Shown piece after piece: positions 14,165 through 22,177 of a DNA stretch of 64,000 nucleotides (its first letter is position 1; every line of letters begins with the position of its first letter). Where the stretch lies: contig JAJEHD010000011.1 in NCBI GenBank assembly GCA_022819505.1, forward strand, positions 146,058-210,057, given 5' to 3'. The notes under the pieces are model-generated. The model was given only the letters and a program-made list of their open reading frames with translations. It did no database searches and had not been told where the DNA came from. A program made the position numbers and the translations under genes. The stretch is from Acidimicrobiia bacterium. Lineage in GTDB: Bacteria > Actinomycetota > Acidimicrobiia > Acidimicrobiales > Aldehydirespiratoraceae.

Positions 14165-15424
14165 CTAGGCCTCCCCCTTGCGGTACGGCAGACCGTCGGC
14201 TCGAGGCATTCGCAGCCTCTGGGAGAAGAACACCAGCACCACCAGCACGATGACGAACGGCAGGATCGCGATCCACCAGTCGGGCACGGTCGTCGACAGG
14301 AAGTACCAGACAGCCGCACCCAGCCCCAACCCGGCGGCCAGCCCGGCGTCGATGCGGCGCCTGCGGTTCAACGCCCACGCCAGCACGGCCAGCAGAGCGA
14401 TGGTGTTCACCAGCAGCAGCGCGTGCGACGCCGAGCCGTCCAGGTCCCGCAGCCCCACGCCGAAGGGGTAGCCGAACAGCAGGGCTCCGGCCATGATCCC
14501 GCCCGGACGCCAGTTCCCGAAGATGAGCGCCGCCAGGCCGATGAATCCCCGACCGTTGGTCTGACCCTCGAGGTAGATGCCCGACAGCTCCGGGCTGGCG
14601 ATGAACGCCCCGCCCAGCCCGGCCAGCGCTCCGCTGATCACCACGCCGAAGTACTTGTAGAGGTAGATGTTGATGCCTTGGGTCTCGCCGCCGGTGGGGT
14701 GCTCGCCGCAGATCCGCAGTCGCAGCCCGAACCGGGTCCGCCACATCAGCCAGGCGCTGAACGGGACCAGGGCGAAGGCGATCATGGTGGCCAGCGAGAC
14801 CTGGGCCACCAGCCCCCGTACCAGCCCGGTGATGTCGGAGACGAAGAACCAGTCCTTACGGGCGAACCACCCCAGCACGTCGGGCGTGTCCCAGCCGAAC
14901 AGGTCGCCGCCGGCCAGGAACGGGAAGGTGAACCGGCCGACGCCCGGTGTGCGGGGCGACTGCGTTATCGAGCCGCCGTCGTAGCCGGTGAGGATCTCCG
15001 ATGACAGGAACCGGGCCACGCCCGGCGCGGTGACGTTGATGGCCACGCCCGAGATGATGTGATCGACGCCGAACGACACGGTGGCGATGGCGTGGATTAG
15101 CCCTCCGATGGCGCCGCCGCCCATGCCGATCACCAGCCCGGCCCAGCCGCCGTAGTTGATGGCGCCCCAGGCGCCGAACCAGGTGCCCAGTATCAGCATT
15201 CCCTCCAGGCCGATGTTGACCACCCCGGCTCGTTCCGAGAACAGCCCGCCGAGCCCGGCCAGCATGATGGGCACCGCCCAGCGCAGCATGGCCTGCGACG
15301 AGGTGACCGCGGTGAGCCTCTCGGTGTCGTCGAAGCCCTGGACGACGGTGAGGACGAGCACGCCGACCGCGGCGTAGACCATCCATCGGGCCCATGAGGG
15401 CAGCCGATCGAGCGCGGCCCTCAT
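14165..15424 (-). CDS. ABC transporter permease, nucleoside/BMP type, second subunit
   Basis: This 419-residue integral membrane protein belongs to the branched-chain/ribose permease superfamily. It has the EAA-like region VNIGLEGMLILGTWFGAWGA, GVDHIISGVAINV and the GLAALIFGNWRPGGIM segment characteristic of the second permease of BMP-dependent nucleoside importers (NupQ/YufQ type). About ten hydrophobic segments are visible, and the C-terminal 90 residues carry two further helices. It starts by ATGA overlap with the first permease and abuts the phyH start codon. Confidence 0.9.
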   Translation of the reverse strand: MRAALDRLPSWARWMVYAAVGVLVLTVVQGFDDTERLTAVTSSQAMLRWAVPIMLAGLGGLFSERAGVVNIGLEGMLILGTWFGAWGAINYGGWAGLVIGMGGGAIGGLIHAIATVSFGVDHIISGVAINVTAPGVARFLSSEILTGYDGGSITQSPRTPGVGRFTFPFLAGGDLFGWDTPDVLGWFARKDWFFVSDITGLVRGLVAQVSLATMIAFALVPFSAWLMWRTRFGLRLRICGEHPTGGETQGINIYLYKYFGVVISGALAGLGGAFIASPELSGIYLEGQTNGRGFIGLAALIFGNWRPGGIMAGALLFGYPFGVGLRDLDGSASHALLLVNTIALLAVLAWALNRRRRIDAGLAAGLGLGAAVWYFLSTTVPDWWIAILPFVIVLVVLVFFSQRLRMPRADGLPYRKGEA

Positions 15425-16551
15425 GCGTCAGCCCCCGGGCTGGCTGCCATCGCGGCGGCCGCGGCGGCAGCCTCCTCGCGCTCGCGGATACGGCGCACGA
15501 CCTCGTAGGCGATCACCGCGGTGAGGATGATGACGCCTTTCATGATCTCGACGATCTCGCGCGACGCGGCCCCCGAGATCTGCAGGATCCCCGATGAGAC
15601 GTCCAGGAAGCCGAAGATGAGGGCGGCTACGGCCACTCCCGCCGGATGGTTGCGCCCGAGAAGGGCCACCGCGATTCCCGTGAATCCGAGCAGGCTGATG
15701 GGGTTCGACGGGTAGTAGCCCGTGTCCATCAGCTCGGTCATGCCGACCAGTCCGGCCACCATGCCCGAGAGGGTCATGGCGATCACCACCATGCGCTTGG
15801 GCGACACCCCTCCGACATGGGATGCCGTCGGGTTGGCGCCGCTCGACCGCAGGTCGAAACCGAACACCGTCCGGTTCAGGATCACGTGGTAGACGACCCC
15901 GACCACCAACGCGACGACCAGCATGCCGGTCAGCTTCTTGCCCAGGCCGACCTCGCGGGTGAAGACCTCAAGCCAGGAGTTGATGTCGGGCAGCAGGCCG
16001 CTCTCCGCGATGGGCTCGGTGCCGACCCGGCCACCGGTCGCCGATATCTCGCCCCCGGCCTGCCATTCCACGATCCACCAGGCGGCCAGACCGGAGATGA
16101 CCACCGCGTTGAGCATGATGGTCGAGATCACCTCGTTCACGCCCCGGGTCACCTTCAGCACTCCGGCCGCGCCCGAGAACATCCCGCCCACGGCCATGGC
16201 GACCACCAGGATGAACGCGATGTGCAGCACCGATGGGAGTTCGACCTGGGCACCCAGGTGGGCCGCCACGATGAAGGCCAGGAGGTACTGGCCCTCCACG
16301 CCGATGTTGAACAGGTTCATACGGAAGCCGATGGCGGCGGCCACACCCGACAGGTACAGGGGGGTGGCCCGGTTGAGGATGTCCACCTGGGTTTCGAGCT
16401 TGCTGGCGTGCTGGACCATGTCCGCATAGGCGGCCAAGGGATTGCTGCCCGAGATCAGCAGGACGATCGAGGAGAGCACCACTGCGATCACCACCGCCGC
16501 GATGGGCGCCGCCGACGCCAGCATCAGCCGGTGGGTGAGGCGCTCGGTCAC
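15421..16551 (-). CDS. ABC transporter permease, nucleoside/BMP type, first subunit
   Basis: This 376-residue permease has an N-terminal helix, FRMNLFNIGVEGQYLLAFIVAA, GVNEVISTIMLN and LGFTGIAVALLGRNHPAGVAVAALIFG. These blocks match the NupP/YufP subunit of BMP-dependent nucleoside importers. An alanine-rich cytoplasmic tail (EEAAAAAAAMAAS) ends the protein. It forms the membrane channel with the following permease. It overlaps the ATPase gene upstream and the second permease downstream by 4 bases each, which indicates tight translational coupling. Confidence 0.9.
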   Translation of the reverse strand: MTERLTHRLMLASAAPIAAVVIAVVLSSIVLLISGSNPLAAYADMVQHASKLETQVDILNRATPLYLSGVAAAIGFRMNLFNIGVEGQYLLAFIVAAHLGAQVELPSVLHIAFILVVAMAVGGMFSGAAGVLKVTRGVNEVISTIMLNAVVISGLAAWWIVEWQAGGEISATGGRVGTEPIAESGLLPDINSWLEVFTREVGLGKKLTGMLVVALVVGVVYHVILNRTVFGFDLRSSGANPTASHVGGVSPKRMVVIAMTLSGMVAGLVGMTELMDTGYYPSNPISLLGFTGIAVALLGRNHPAGVAVAALIFGFLDVSSGILQISGAASREIVEIMKGVIILTAVIAYEVVRRIREREEAAAAAAAMAASPGADA

Positions 16552-18074
16552 GGGGCCCCGGCCTCCAGAGCAGCACCGGTCATGTAGGCGCCGAGGTCAC
16601 GGGGAGTGACGTCGTTGGGGTCGAGGCGGGCCACGAGGCGGCCCCGCAGCATCACCACGATGGTGTCCGACAGTCCGATCAGTTCGTCGAGGTCGGCCGA
16701 CACCAGCAGGGTGGCCAGGCCTCGGGAGCGGGCATCGCGGATGTCGTCCCAGACCGCGGCCTGGGCCCCGACGTCGATCCCGCGGGTTGGATGGTTGGCG
16801 ATGAGCACCGCGGGGTCGGCCACCATCTCCCGTCCCACGATCAGCTTCTGCTGGTTCCCGCCCGACAGCGCGTGGGCCGACACCTCGATGTTGGGCGTGC
16901 GGACGTCGAAGTCCTCCTTGATCCGGTTGGCCCGCCCTCGCATGCCCAGGCGGCTCAGCCACGGACCGCGGGAATACGGCTTCTCGGTCTGGTGGCCCAG
17001 AGCGGCGTTCTCCCAGAGGGTGAAACCCAGCAGCAGCCCGTCGCGGTGGCGGTCCTGAGGCACGTACCCGAGCCCCATCTCGCGCCGGTGCCGCACCGAT
17101 ACATGGGTGATGTCGCGGCCCAGCAGCGTGATTACGCCCTGATCCGGGTCCTGTATCCCGATGATCGCGTTGACAAGCTCGGCCTGGCCATTGCCCTCGA
17201 CCCCGGCTATGCCCACGATCTCGCCCCGGTGAACGCTCAGGGTCACGTCGTCAACCACCGCCCGGTCGCCCTCGCCGGCCACCCTCAGACCTGAGAGCTC
17301 CAGCGCGACTTCCTCGGTCACGGTGGAAGCGCCCGCGTCGGGGACGGGCAACTCCGAGCCGATCATCATCTCGGCGAGGTCGTGGGCGGTCACCTCGCCG
17401 GGCTTGACGGTGCCCACCGTGCGGCCCTGGCGCAGCACGGTGATGGTGTCGGCGATCTCGAGCACCTCGTCGAGCTTGTGGTCGATGAACAGGATGGTGG
17501 CGCCGCTGGCCTTGAGCTCACGGATGTTGCGGAACAGCTCGTCGACCTCCTGGGGGACCAGCACCGCGGTCGGCTCGTCCAGGATGAGGATCTTGGCGCC
17601 GCGGTAGAGCACCTTGATGATCTCCACTCGCTGTCGCTCGCCGACCTCCAGGGTCTCCACCAGGTCGTCGGCGTTGATGTCGAGCCCGTAGGCCCGGCCC
17701 ACCTCGTCGAGGTGCTCGCGTCCCGCCTGGAAGTCGATCCGGCCCAGTGACCGCATCGGCTCGGCGCCCAGGATCACGTTCTCGAGCACGGTGAGCTGAT
17801 CGGCCAGCATGAAGTGCTGGTGGACCATGCCGATCCCCAGCTCGATCGCCTGGGCGGGCGAGTGCAACTCCACCTCGTCGCCCTGGATCCTGATGGTCCC
17901 CGAGTCGGGGGGCTGCATGCCGTAGAGGATCTTCATCAGAGTCGACTTGCCGGCCCCGTTCTCCCCGCAGATGGCGTGGATCTCGCCCTCGGCCACCTCC
18001 AGGTGGATGTCGTCGTTGGCCACCACGCCCGGGAACCGCTTGGTGATGCCCGTCAGTTCAATGGCTGGCGCCAC
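16548..18074 (-). CDS. ABC transporter ATP-binding protein with two ABC domains (nucleoside/BMP type)
   Basis: This 508-residue ATPase contains two tandem nucleotide-binding domains, as in RbsA/NupO. Domain 1 has Walker A GENGAGKSTLMK near residue 36 and Walker B KILILDEPTAVL. Domain 2 starts near residue 260 with a degenerate Walker A (GVEGNGQAEL, lacking the usual GKS/T) and carries the signature LSGGNQQKL. The asymmetric second site is normal for this subfamily. It energises import by the two permeases encoded downstream. A hairpin-rich gap separates it from the binding-protein gene upstream. Confidence 0.93.
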   Translation of the reverse strand: MAPAIELTGITKRFPGVVANDDIHLEVAEGEIHAICGENGAGKSTLMKILYGMQPPDSGTIRIQGDEVELHSPAQAIELGIGMVHQHFMLADQLTVLENVILGAEPMRSLGRIDFQAGREHLDEVGRAYGLDINADDLVETLEVGERQRVEIIKVLYRGAKILILDEPTAVLVPQEVDELFRNIRELKASGATILFIDHKLDEVLEIADTITVLRQGRTVGTVKPGEVTAHDLAEMMIGSELPVPDAGASTVTEEVALELSGLRVAGEGDRAVVDDVTLSVHRGEIVGIAGVEGNGQAELVNAIIGIQDPDQGVITLLGRDITHVSVRHRREMGLGYVPQDRHRDGLLLGFTLWENAALGHQTEKPYSRGPWLSRLGMRGRANRIKEDFDVRTPNIEVSAHALSGGNQQKLIVGREMVADPAVLIANHPTRGIDVGAQAAVWDDIRDARSRGLATLLVSADLDELIGLSDTIVVMLRGRLVARLDPNDVTPRDLGAYMTGAALEAGAP

Positions 18075-18095
18075 GCAGCCTCCCTCGGAAACGAC

Positions 18096-18125
18096 GACCG
18101 GGCCGGAGGTTAGCCCGGCCCGGTC
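18096..18125. terminator. perfect 11-bp hairpin between BMP protein and ATPase genes
   Basis: GACCGGGCCGG (18096-18106) pairs perfectly with CCGGCCCGGTC (18115-18125) around an 8-nt loop. On the minus-strand mRNA it lies between the binding-protein and ATPase genes, so it likely acts as a partial terminator or 3'-end stabiliser that raises binding-protein levels. Confidence 0.6.
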
Positions 18126-18143
18126 TCATGATTTGACTTGTGC

Positions 18144-18173
18144 CCGGAGCGGCCCGAATCCCGGGCGCTCCGG
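18144..18173. terminator. second GC-rich hairpin after the BMP gene
   Basis: CCGGAGCGGCCCG (18144-18156) pairs with CGGGCGCTCCGG (18162-18173) with one bulged G and a 5-nt loop. It starts 10 bases beyond the BMP stop codon on the minus strand. With the next hairpin it forms a double stem-loop. Confidence 0.55.
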
Positions 18174-18183
18174 TGCTCAGTGG

Positions 18184-19377
18184 CTACGGCTCGGTCGGCA
18201 CCGCGATGTCGCCCGACACGATCTGAGCCTTGAGGGCCTCGAGTTCGCCGGCGATGTCGTCCACGAACCCGCCCGAGGTGCTGTAGCCGACGCCGTCGAC
18301 CGACAGGTCGTACGCGGTCGGGCCGGGCTGCATGGTGCCGTCGATCACGGACTTGATCATCTCGAAGATGGAGACGTCAACCCGCTTCAGCATCGACGTC
18401 AGGATGTAGTCCCGCACACCGGCGTCGGCGGTGTGGTACTGGTCGGAGTCGACGCCGATGGCCCACACCTTGGACCCGGTGGCCTCGCTCTGCTCCAGGG
18501 CGGCCTGGAACAGGCCCGCGCCGGAGCCGCCGGCCGCGTGGTACACGATGTCGGCCCCTTCCTCGTACATGGCCAGCGCGATCTCCTTGGCCCTGTCCGG
18601 GGCGTTGAAGCCGTCGAAGTCGGGGGCCTCGGTGATGTAGTCGCCGATGATCTCGATGTCGGGGTTGACGGTCCGTGCCCCGGCGTTGAAGCCGGCCTCG
18701 AAACGCTCGATCAGGCCGCCGACGTTGGCCACCCCGCCGATGAAGCCGATCTTGCCGGTCTGGCTCTTTAGCGCGGCGGCTGCTCCCACCAGGAACGAGC
18801 CCTCGTGCTCGGCGAAGACCAGGCCGGCGATGTTCTCGCCGTAGGGGGCGACGGGATCAGCGCCGAAGTTGAGCATGGCCGAGTCGACCACGCCGAAACG
18901 CGTGTCGGGGTTCTCCGCGCCGACCGCGGCCGCGTCACCCTCGAACAGGAACCCGACGCCGATGACGATGTCGTGGGCGTCAGCGGCGAGCTGGAGCAGC
19001 TCGCCCCGATTGGAGCCGTCGGGCTCGGGCGAGGCCTCGGTGAAGGTGATGCCGAGCTCGGCGGCGGCCCGCTCGATGCCGGCGGCGGCCGAGTCGTTGA
19101 AGGACTGGTCGCCACGTCCGCCGATGTCGAACACCAGGCCGACTGAGATGTCAGTCATCTCGGGCTCGGGTGCCTCGGGTGCTTCGGTCGTCTCGGGCTC
19201 GGGCTCGGGCTCGGGGGCTTCGGTGGTCTCAGGTTCCGGCTCGGGATCCGGTTCGGGCTCGGCGGCGGCCGGTTCGGGCTCGGCGACGGTCTCAGTTTCC
19301 TCGTCGTCCCCGCACGCCGAGGCGAGCAGGGCAAGCGACAGCAGGATTGCAAGCAGCGCAAAGAGGCGCTTATGCAT
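18184..19377 (-). CDS. BMP family ABC transporter substrate-binding lipoprotein
   Basis: This 397-residue lipoprotein has a signal peptide (MHKRLFALLAILLSLALL), a lipobox LASAC with the lipidated cysteine at residue 22, and an unusually long acidic Glu-Pro/Glu-Thr linker to about residue 73. The periplasmic-binding fold follows (VGLVFDIGGRGDQSFNDSA, then GSFLVGAAAALKSQTGKIGFIGG), the hallmark of basic membrane protein/PnrA-type nucleoside receptors. It starts the transporter operon. ATG 19377 follows GGAGGAAGG. The linker DNA is a run of near-identical GGGCTC/GGCTCG units. Ligand is inferred to be a purine nucleoside. Confidence 0.92.
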   Translation of the reverse strand: MHKRLFALLAILLSLALLASACGDDEETETVAEPEPAAAEPEPDPEPEPETTEAPEPEPEPETTEAPEAPEPEMTDISVGLVFDIGGRGDQSFNDSAAAGIERAAAELGITFTEASPEPDGSNRGELLQLAADAHDIVIGVGFLFEGDAAAVGAENPDTRFGVVDSAMLNFGADPVAPYGENIAGLVFAEHEGSFLVGAAAALKSQTGKIGFIGGVANVGGLIERFEAGFNAGARTVNPDIEIIGDYITEAPDFDGFNAPDRAKEIALAMYEEGADIVYHAAGGSGAGLFQAALEQSEATGSKVWAIGVDSDQYHTADAGVRDYILTSMLKRVDVSIFEMIKSVIDGTMQPGPTAYDLSVDGVGYSTSGGFVDDIAGELEALKAQIVSGDIAVPTEP

Positions 19378-19415
19378 GGGCCTTCCTCCAGGGTCGATAG
19401 GCAGTTGCGCAGCGG

Positions 19416-19421
19416 ATGCTA
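19416..19421 (-). promoter_or_regulatory. candidate -10 element (TAGCAT) of the BMP operon
   Basis: On the minus strand TAGCAT lies about 38 nt before the BMP start, leaving a short leader that carries the GGAGGAAGG ribosome site. It would give the transporter operon its own promoter separate from the PHP gene. Confidence 0.4.
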
Positions 19422-19433
19422 GCCCGCCGAGGC

Positions 19434-20450
19434 TCAGTTCCGCGAACGGTTGCCGGTCCATTCCAGCAGAGCATCCACCGTCCACGTGTTGACGATGTCG
19501 TCGACAGGAACGTTGCAGCGCACTGCCTTGTCGGCGCCGTAGGGCTGCCACTCGAGCTGCCCGGTGGCGTGGGCGTCGGTGTCGACGGACACCTTGCAGC
19601 CCCACTGCACCGCCAGCGCCAGCAATTCCTCCGGCGGGTCCTGGCGCTCGGGGCGGCAGTTGATCTCCACCGCCTTGTCGAACTGGGCGCAGGCGGCGAA
19701 CACGATCTCGGCGTCGAAGGTCGACGGGGGCCGGCCGCCGCCCACCACCTTGCGGTTGGTGCAGTGGCCGAGGATGTCCGTGTTGGGATTGGCGACGGCG
19801 GCCACCATCCGGGGAGTCATCTCGGCCGACGGCATCCGCAGCTTCGAATGGACCGAGGCCACCACCACGTCCAGTTCGGCCAGCAGGTCGTCGGACAGGT
19901 CCAGCGAGCCGTCCTCCAGGATGTCGACCTCCATCCCGGTCAGGATCCGGAACGGTGCCATCTCGGCGTTGAGCCGCGCGATCTCCTCCATCTGCCGACG
20001 CAGCCGGCCCTCGTCGAGACCGTGAGCCACCGTGAGGCGGGCCGAGTGGTCGGTGATCGCCACCCACTCGTGGCCCAGCGCCGCCGCGGTCTCGGCCATG
20101 GCCCGCAACGGGGCTCCGCCGTCGGACCAGTCCGTGTGGCAGTGGCAGTCACCCCGCAGACGCTCGAGCACCGGCCCGCCGGCTCCGACCGGGACCCGGC
20201 TGCGCTGCTCGAGCTCGGCCAAGTACCCGTCGTCGACGCCCGCCAGGGCCTCGGTGATGACCCGCGCCGTGCTGGGTCCCACACCGTCTAGGTCGGTGAG
20301 CGTGCCTGCGGCCGCCCGCTGGGAGAGTTCGGCGTCGCCGAGGTCCTCCGCCACCGCCAGTGCCCGCTGGAAGGCCCGCACCTTGGGGCCGGGAGCCAGC
20401 TCCCGGTCGAGATAGTGAATGGCGAGCGACAGCGCCACCGAGGGTCGCAC
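19434..20450 (-). CDS. PHP-domain phosphoesterase with helix-hairpin-helix N-terminus
   Basis: This 338-residue protein combines an N-terminal helix-hairpin-helix region (GTLTDLDGVGPSTARVITEAL, residues about 49-70) with a PHP metal-dependent phosphoesterase domain. The PHP metal-binding motifs are visible: GDCHCHTDWSDG, ITDHS, GMEVDI, VVASVHS, and the late DTDAH. This is the arrangement found in the C-terminal half of PolX-type proteins, but the nucleotidyltransferase domain is absent. It may be a DNA 3'-phosphatase/exonuclease or a histidinol-phosphatase-like enzyme. GTG 20450 starts 10 nt after the DCC gene stop. Confidence 0.85.
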   Translation of the reverse strand: MRPSVALSLAIHYLDRELAPGPKVRAFQRALAVAEDLGDAELSQRAAAGTLTDLDGVGPSTARVITEALAGVDDGYLAELEQRSRVPVGAGGPVLERLRGDCHCHTDWSDGGAPLRAMAETAAALGHEWVAITDHSARLTVAHGLDEGRLRRQMEEIARLNAEMAPFRILTGMEVDILEDGSLDLSDDLLAELDVVVASVHSKLRMPSAEMTPRMVAAVANPNTDILGHCTNRKVVGGGRPPSTFDAEIVFAACAQFDKAVEINCRPERQDPPEELLALAVQWGCKVSVDTDAHATGQLEWQPYGADKAVRCNVPVDDIVNTWTVDALLEWTGNRSRN

Positions 20451-20460
20451 GGCCTCGACG

Positions 20461-20820
20461 CTAGCGGTCGCCGGCCCGGCTGCTGGGAAGCCGGTGACGG
20501 TTGGCGGCCACCAGCGCGTAGACGGGCTGGGCCAGCCAGCACAGGGGTGGATGCACGATCAGGTGCCCGATGACGCCCCAGGCTCCGCCCACGGCAACCA
20601 GGGACCGGCCGATGGCCTCGGCGCCGCGGCTGCGCCGCGACCTCAGGCCGCGGTTGTCCACCCACCACACCGCGGCCGCCACATCCGCTCGGGACAGTCC
20701 CAACTCGCCCAGTTCGAGCGACTGCCATGATGCCACCCGGGCGCCGGGGGGCAGGCGGGCCCCGATCCAGCGGGCCGAGCGCACGCAGAAGCCGCATTCG
20801 CCGTCGTACACCAGCAGCAC
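20461..20820 (-). CDS. DCC family thiol-disulfide oxidoreductase-like protein
   Basis: This 119-residue protein begins VLLVYDGECGFCVRSARWI, the D-G-x-C-x-x-C signature of the DCC (DUF393) family, predicted thioredoxin-fold proteins. WQSLELGELGLSRADVAAAVWWV and GAEAIGRSL follow, as expected. The precise role of the family is not established. The start is uncertain: GTG 20820 fits the family N-terminus but GGAGG then lies too close; GTG 20811 has that GGAGG at 10 nt. The PHP gene follows closely. The divergent bL37 gene starts about 70 bases upstream. Confidence 0.8.
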   Translation of the reverse strand: MLLVYDGECGFCVRSARWIGARLPPGARVASWQSLELGELGLSRADVAAAVWWVDNRGLRSRRSRGAEAIGRSLVAVGGAWGVIGHLIVHPPLCWLAQPVYALVAANRHRLPSSRAGDR

Positions 20821-20878
20821 GCCTCCAGTCTGCCCGCAGGAGCCGAGCGAGGTTGGCGGGTTCGCCGCGGTGCGCCGG

Positions 20879-20884
20879 TAGCGT
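20879..20884 (+). promoter_or_regulatory. candidate -10 element (TAGCGT) of the bL37-like gene
   Basis: TAGCGT ends 8 nt before the ATG; the gap contains TGGGAG, too close to act as a strong ribosome site. Confidence 0.45.
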
Positions 20885-20892
20885 TGGGAGCC

Positions 20893-20982
20893 ATGTCCAA
20901 GCGCACCAGCAAGCGCCGGGCCAAGGCCCGCCGTTCGAAGGCGAACCACGGCCGCAAGCCCAACGCAGGTCGCAACAGCTGA
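20893..20982 (+). CDS. 50S ribosomal protein bL37-like micro-protein
   Basis: A 29-codon gene encoding an extremely basic peptide that begins MSKRTSKRRAKARRSKANHG and continues RKPNAGRNS. The KANHGxxPN core and the Lys/Arg content match bL37, the very small actinobacterial large-subunit protein first seen in mycobacterial ribosome structures. A clean ATG, a stop at 20980-20982 and an upstream TANNNT support a real gene. It is too short for standard gene callers. Homology is from memory of the short motif and should be treated as probable. Confidence 0.75.
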   Translation: MSKRTSKRRAKARRSKANHGRKPNAGRNS

Positions 20983-21029
20983 CCTGACTCCCGGTCGACG
21001 ACTGTCGGCTGCGCAACTCGGAGCCCACT

Positions 21030-22103
21030 TTGGAACGGTTTGGATTCGTCGGGCTTCCCAACTCTGGGAAGACTTCACTGCACAACGCCTTGGCCGGCGG
21101 TGACGCGGTGGCAGCCCGCCACGCGTTCTCGACCAGGTCCGCCACTGTGGGCGTGGCCAAGGTGCCCGACGGCCGGCTACCGCGACTGGCCGAGATGAGT
21201 TCCAGCCGCCGCACCGTTCATGCATCGGTTCAGTTCACCGACATCGGCGGCCTGGTGTCGGGCTCGAGCCGGGGCGAGGGCCTGGGCAACGCCTTCCTGG
21301 GCCACGTCCGCGACACCGACGCCATCGTGTACGTGCTGCGTGCCTTCGTCGATCCCGATGTGCCCGGCGACGACGACCCGCTCGACAGCCTGCGTGTGCT
21401 CGAGACCGAGTTGGCCCTCGCCGACCTCGACAGCGCCACCCGTCAGCTCGGCAAGCTTGCCCGGGCGCTGAAGGGGGACCCGTCGCTGCGGGCCTCGCAC
21501 GACCTGCTGGCTCGGGCCGTCGCAGCCCTGGAGGAAGGCCTGCCGCTGTACCGCGCGGGCCTCGACGACGCGGAGCGGGCCGGCCTGCGCCAGTTCTTCA
21601 TGCTCACCAACAAGCCCGTGCTCGCGGTGGTGAACATCGGGGAGGACCGCATCGCCGACGCCGAGGAGTTGGCGGCGCCGGTGCGAGAGGAACTGGGCGA
21701 CGCCGAGGTGGTGCCACTGTGCGTGCAGCTGGAGGCCGAGGCCGCGCAACTCGACGAGGTTGAGAAGCCGGAGGTGCTGGCGGCCCTCGGCCTTGGCAGC
21801 GGCGCTCTCGACCGGTTCCTGGCGAGCGCCTACCACCTGCTGGGATTGCGGACTTTCCTGACGACCGGGCCCAAGGAGAGCAGGGCCTGGACCTTCCGGG
21901 CGGGCGCGTCGGCGGTCGAGTGCGCGGGAGCGGTCCACTCCGACATCCAGCGAGGCTTCATCCGGGCCGACACCATCGCATACGACGACCTGCTGGAGGT
22001 TGGCTCGTGGGTCGCGGCCCAGAGGCAGGGCCGGGTCCGCTCCGAGGGCAAGGACTACCTGATGGCCGACGGCGATGTTGTCGAGTTCAGGTTCAACGTC
22101 TGA
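21030..22103 (+). CDS. ychF: Obg-like ATPase YchF
   Basis: This 357-residue P-loop protein of the OLA1/YchF family opens with GLPNSGKTSLHNAL (G1), then DIGGLVSGSSRGEGLGNAFLGH (G3 region) and VVNIGEDR, the N-x-x-E that replaces NKxD and gives ATP rather than GTP preference. A coiled-coil insertion lies about residues 125-195, and a C-terminal TGS domain ends in YLMADGDVVEFRFNV. YchF binds ribosomes and affects stress responses. Translation starts at TTG 21030, with GGAG six bases upstream; there is no better ATG or GTG nearby. Confidence 0.94.
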   Translation: MERFGFVGLPNSGKTSLHNALAGGDAVAARHAFSTRSATVGVAKVPDGRLPRLAEMSSSRRTVHASVQFTDIGGLVSGSSRGEGLGNAFLGHVRDTDAIVYVLRAFVDPDVPGDDDPLDSLRVLETELALADLDSATRQLGKLARALKGDPSLRASHDLLARAVAALEEGLPLYRAGLDDAERAGLRQFFMLTNKPVLAVVNIGEDRIADAEELAAPVREELGDAEVVPLCVQLEAEAAQLDEVEKPEVLAALGLGSGALDRFLASAYHLLGLRTFLTTGPKESRAWTFRAGASAVECAGAVHSDIQRGFIRADTIAYDDLLEVGSWVAAQRQGRVRSEGKDYLMADGDVVEFRFNV

Positions 22104-22162
22104 GACCAAGAGGCTGACCGGTGGCAGAAACAGAGCTATTGCGGCTCTCCAGCGGGGGCAGC

Positions 22163-22168
22163 TAGGAT
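22163..22168 (+). promoter_or_regulatory. candidate promoter (TTGCGG-18-TAGGAT) of the desaturase gene
   Basis: TAGGAT ends 9 nt before the ATG, and TTGCGG at 22139-22144 lies 18 bp upstream as a plausible -35. Confidence 0.5.
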
Positions 22169-22177
22169 CCCTCCGGC

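Noticed and set aside
14423..16587. Plus-strand open frames opposite the ABC permeases
   Set aside because: They are low-complexity His/Gln/Arg-rich shadows of two permeases with clear motifs on the other strand.
19145..19270. Tandem GGGCTC repeats as a regulatory repeat
   Set aside because: They encode the in-frame Glu-Pro linker of the BMP lipoprotein, so they are explained by coding sequence.
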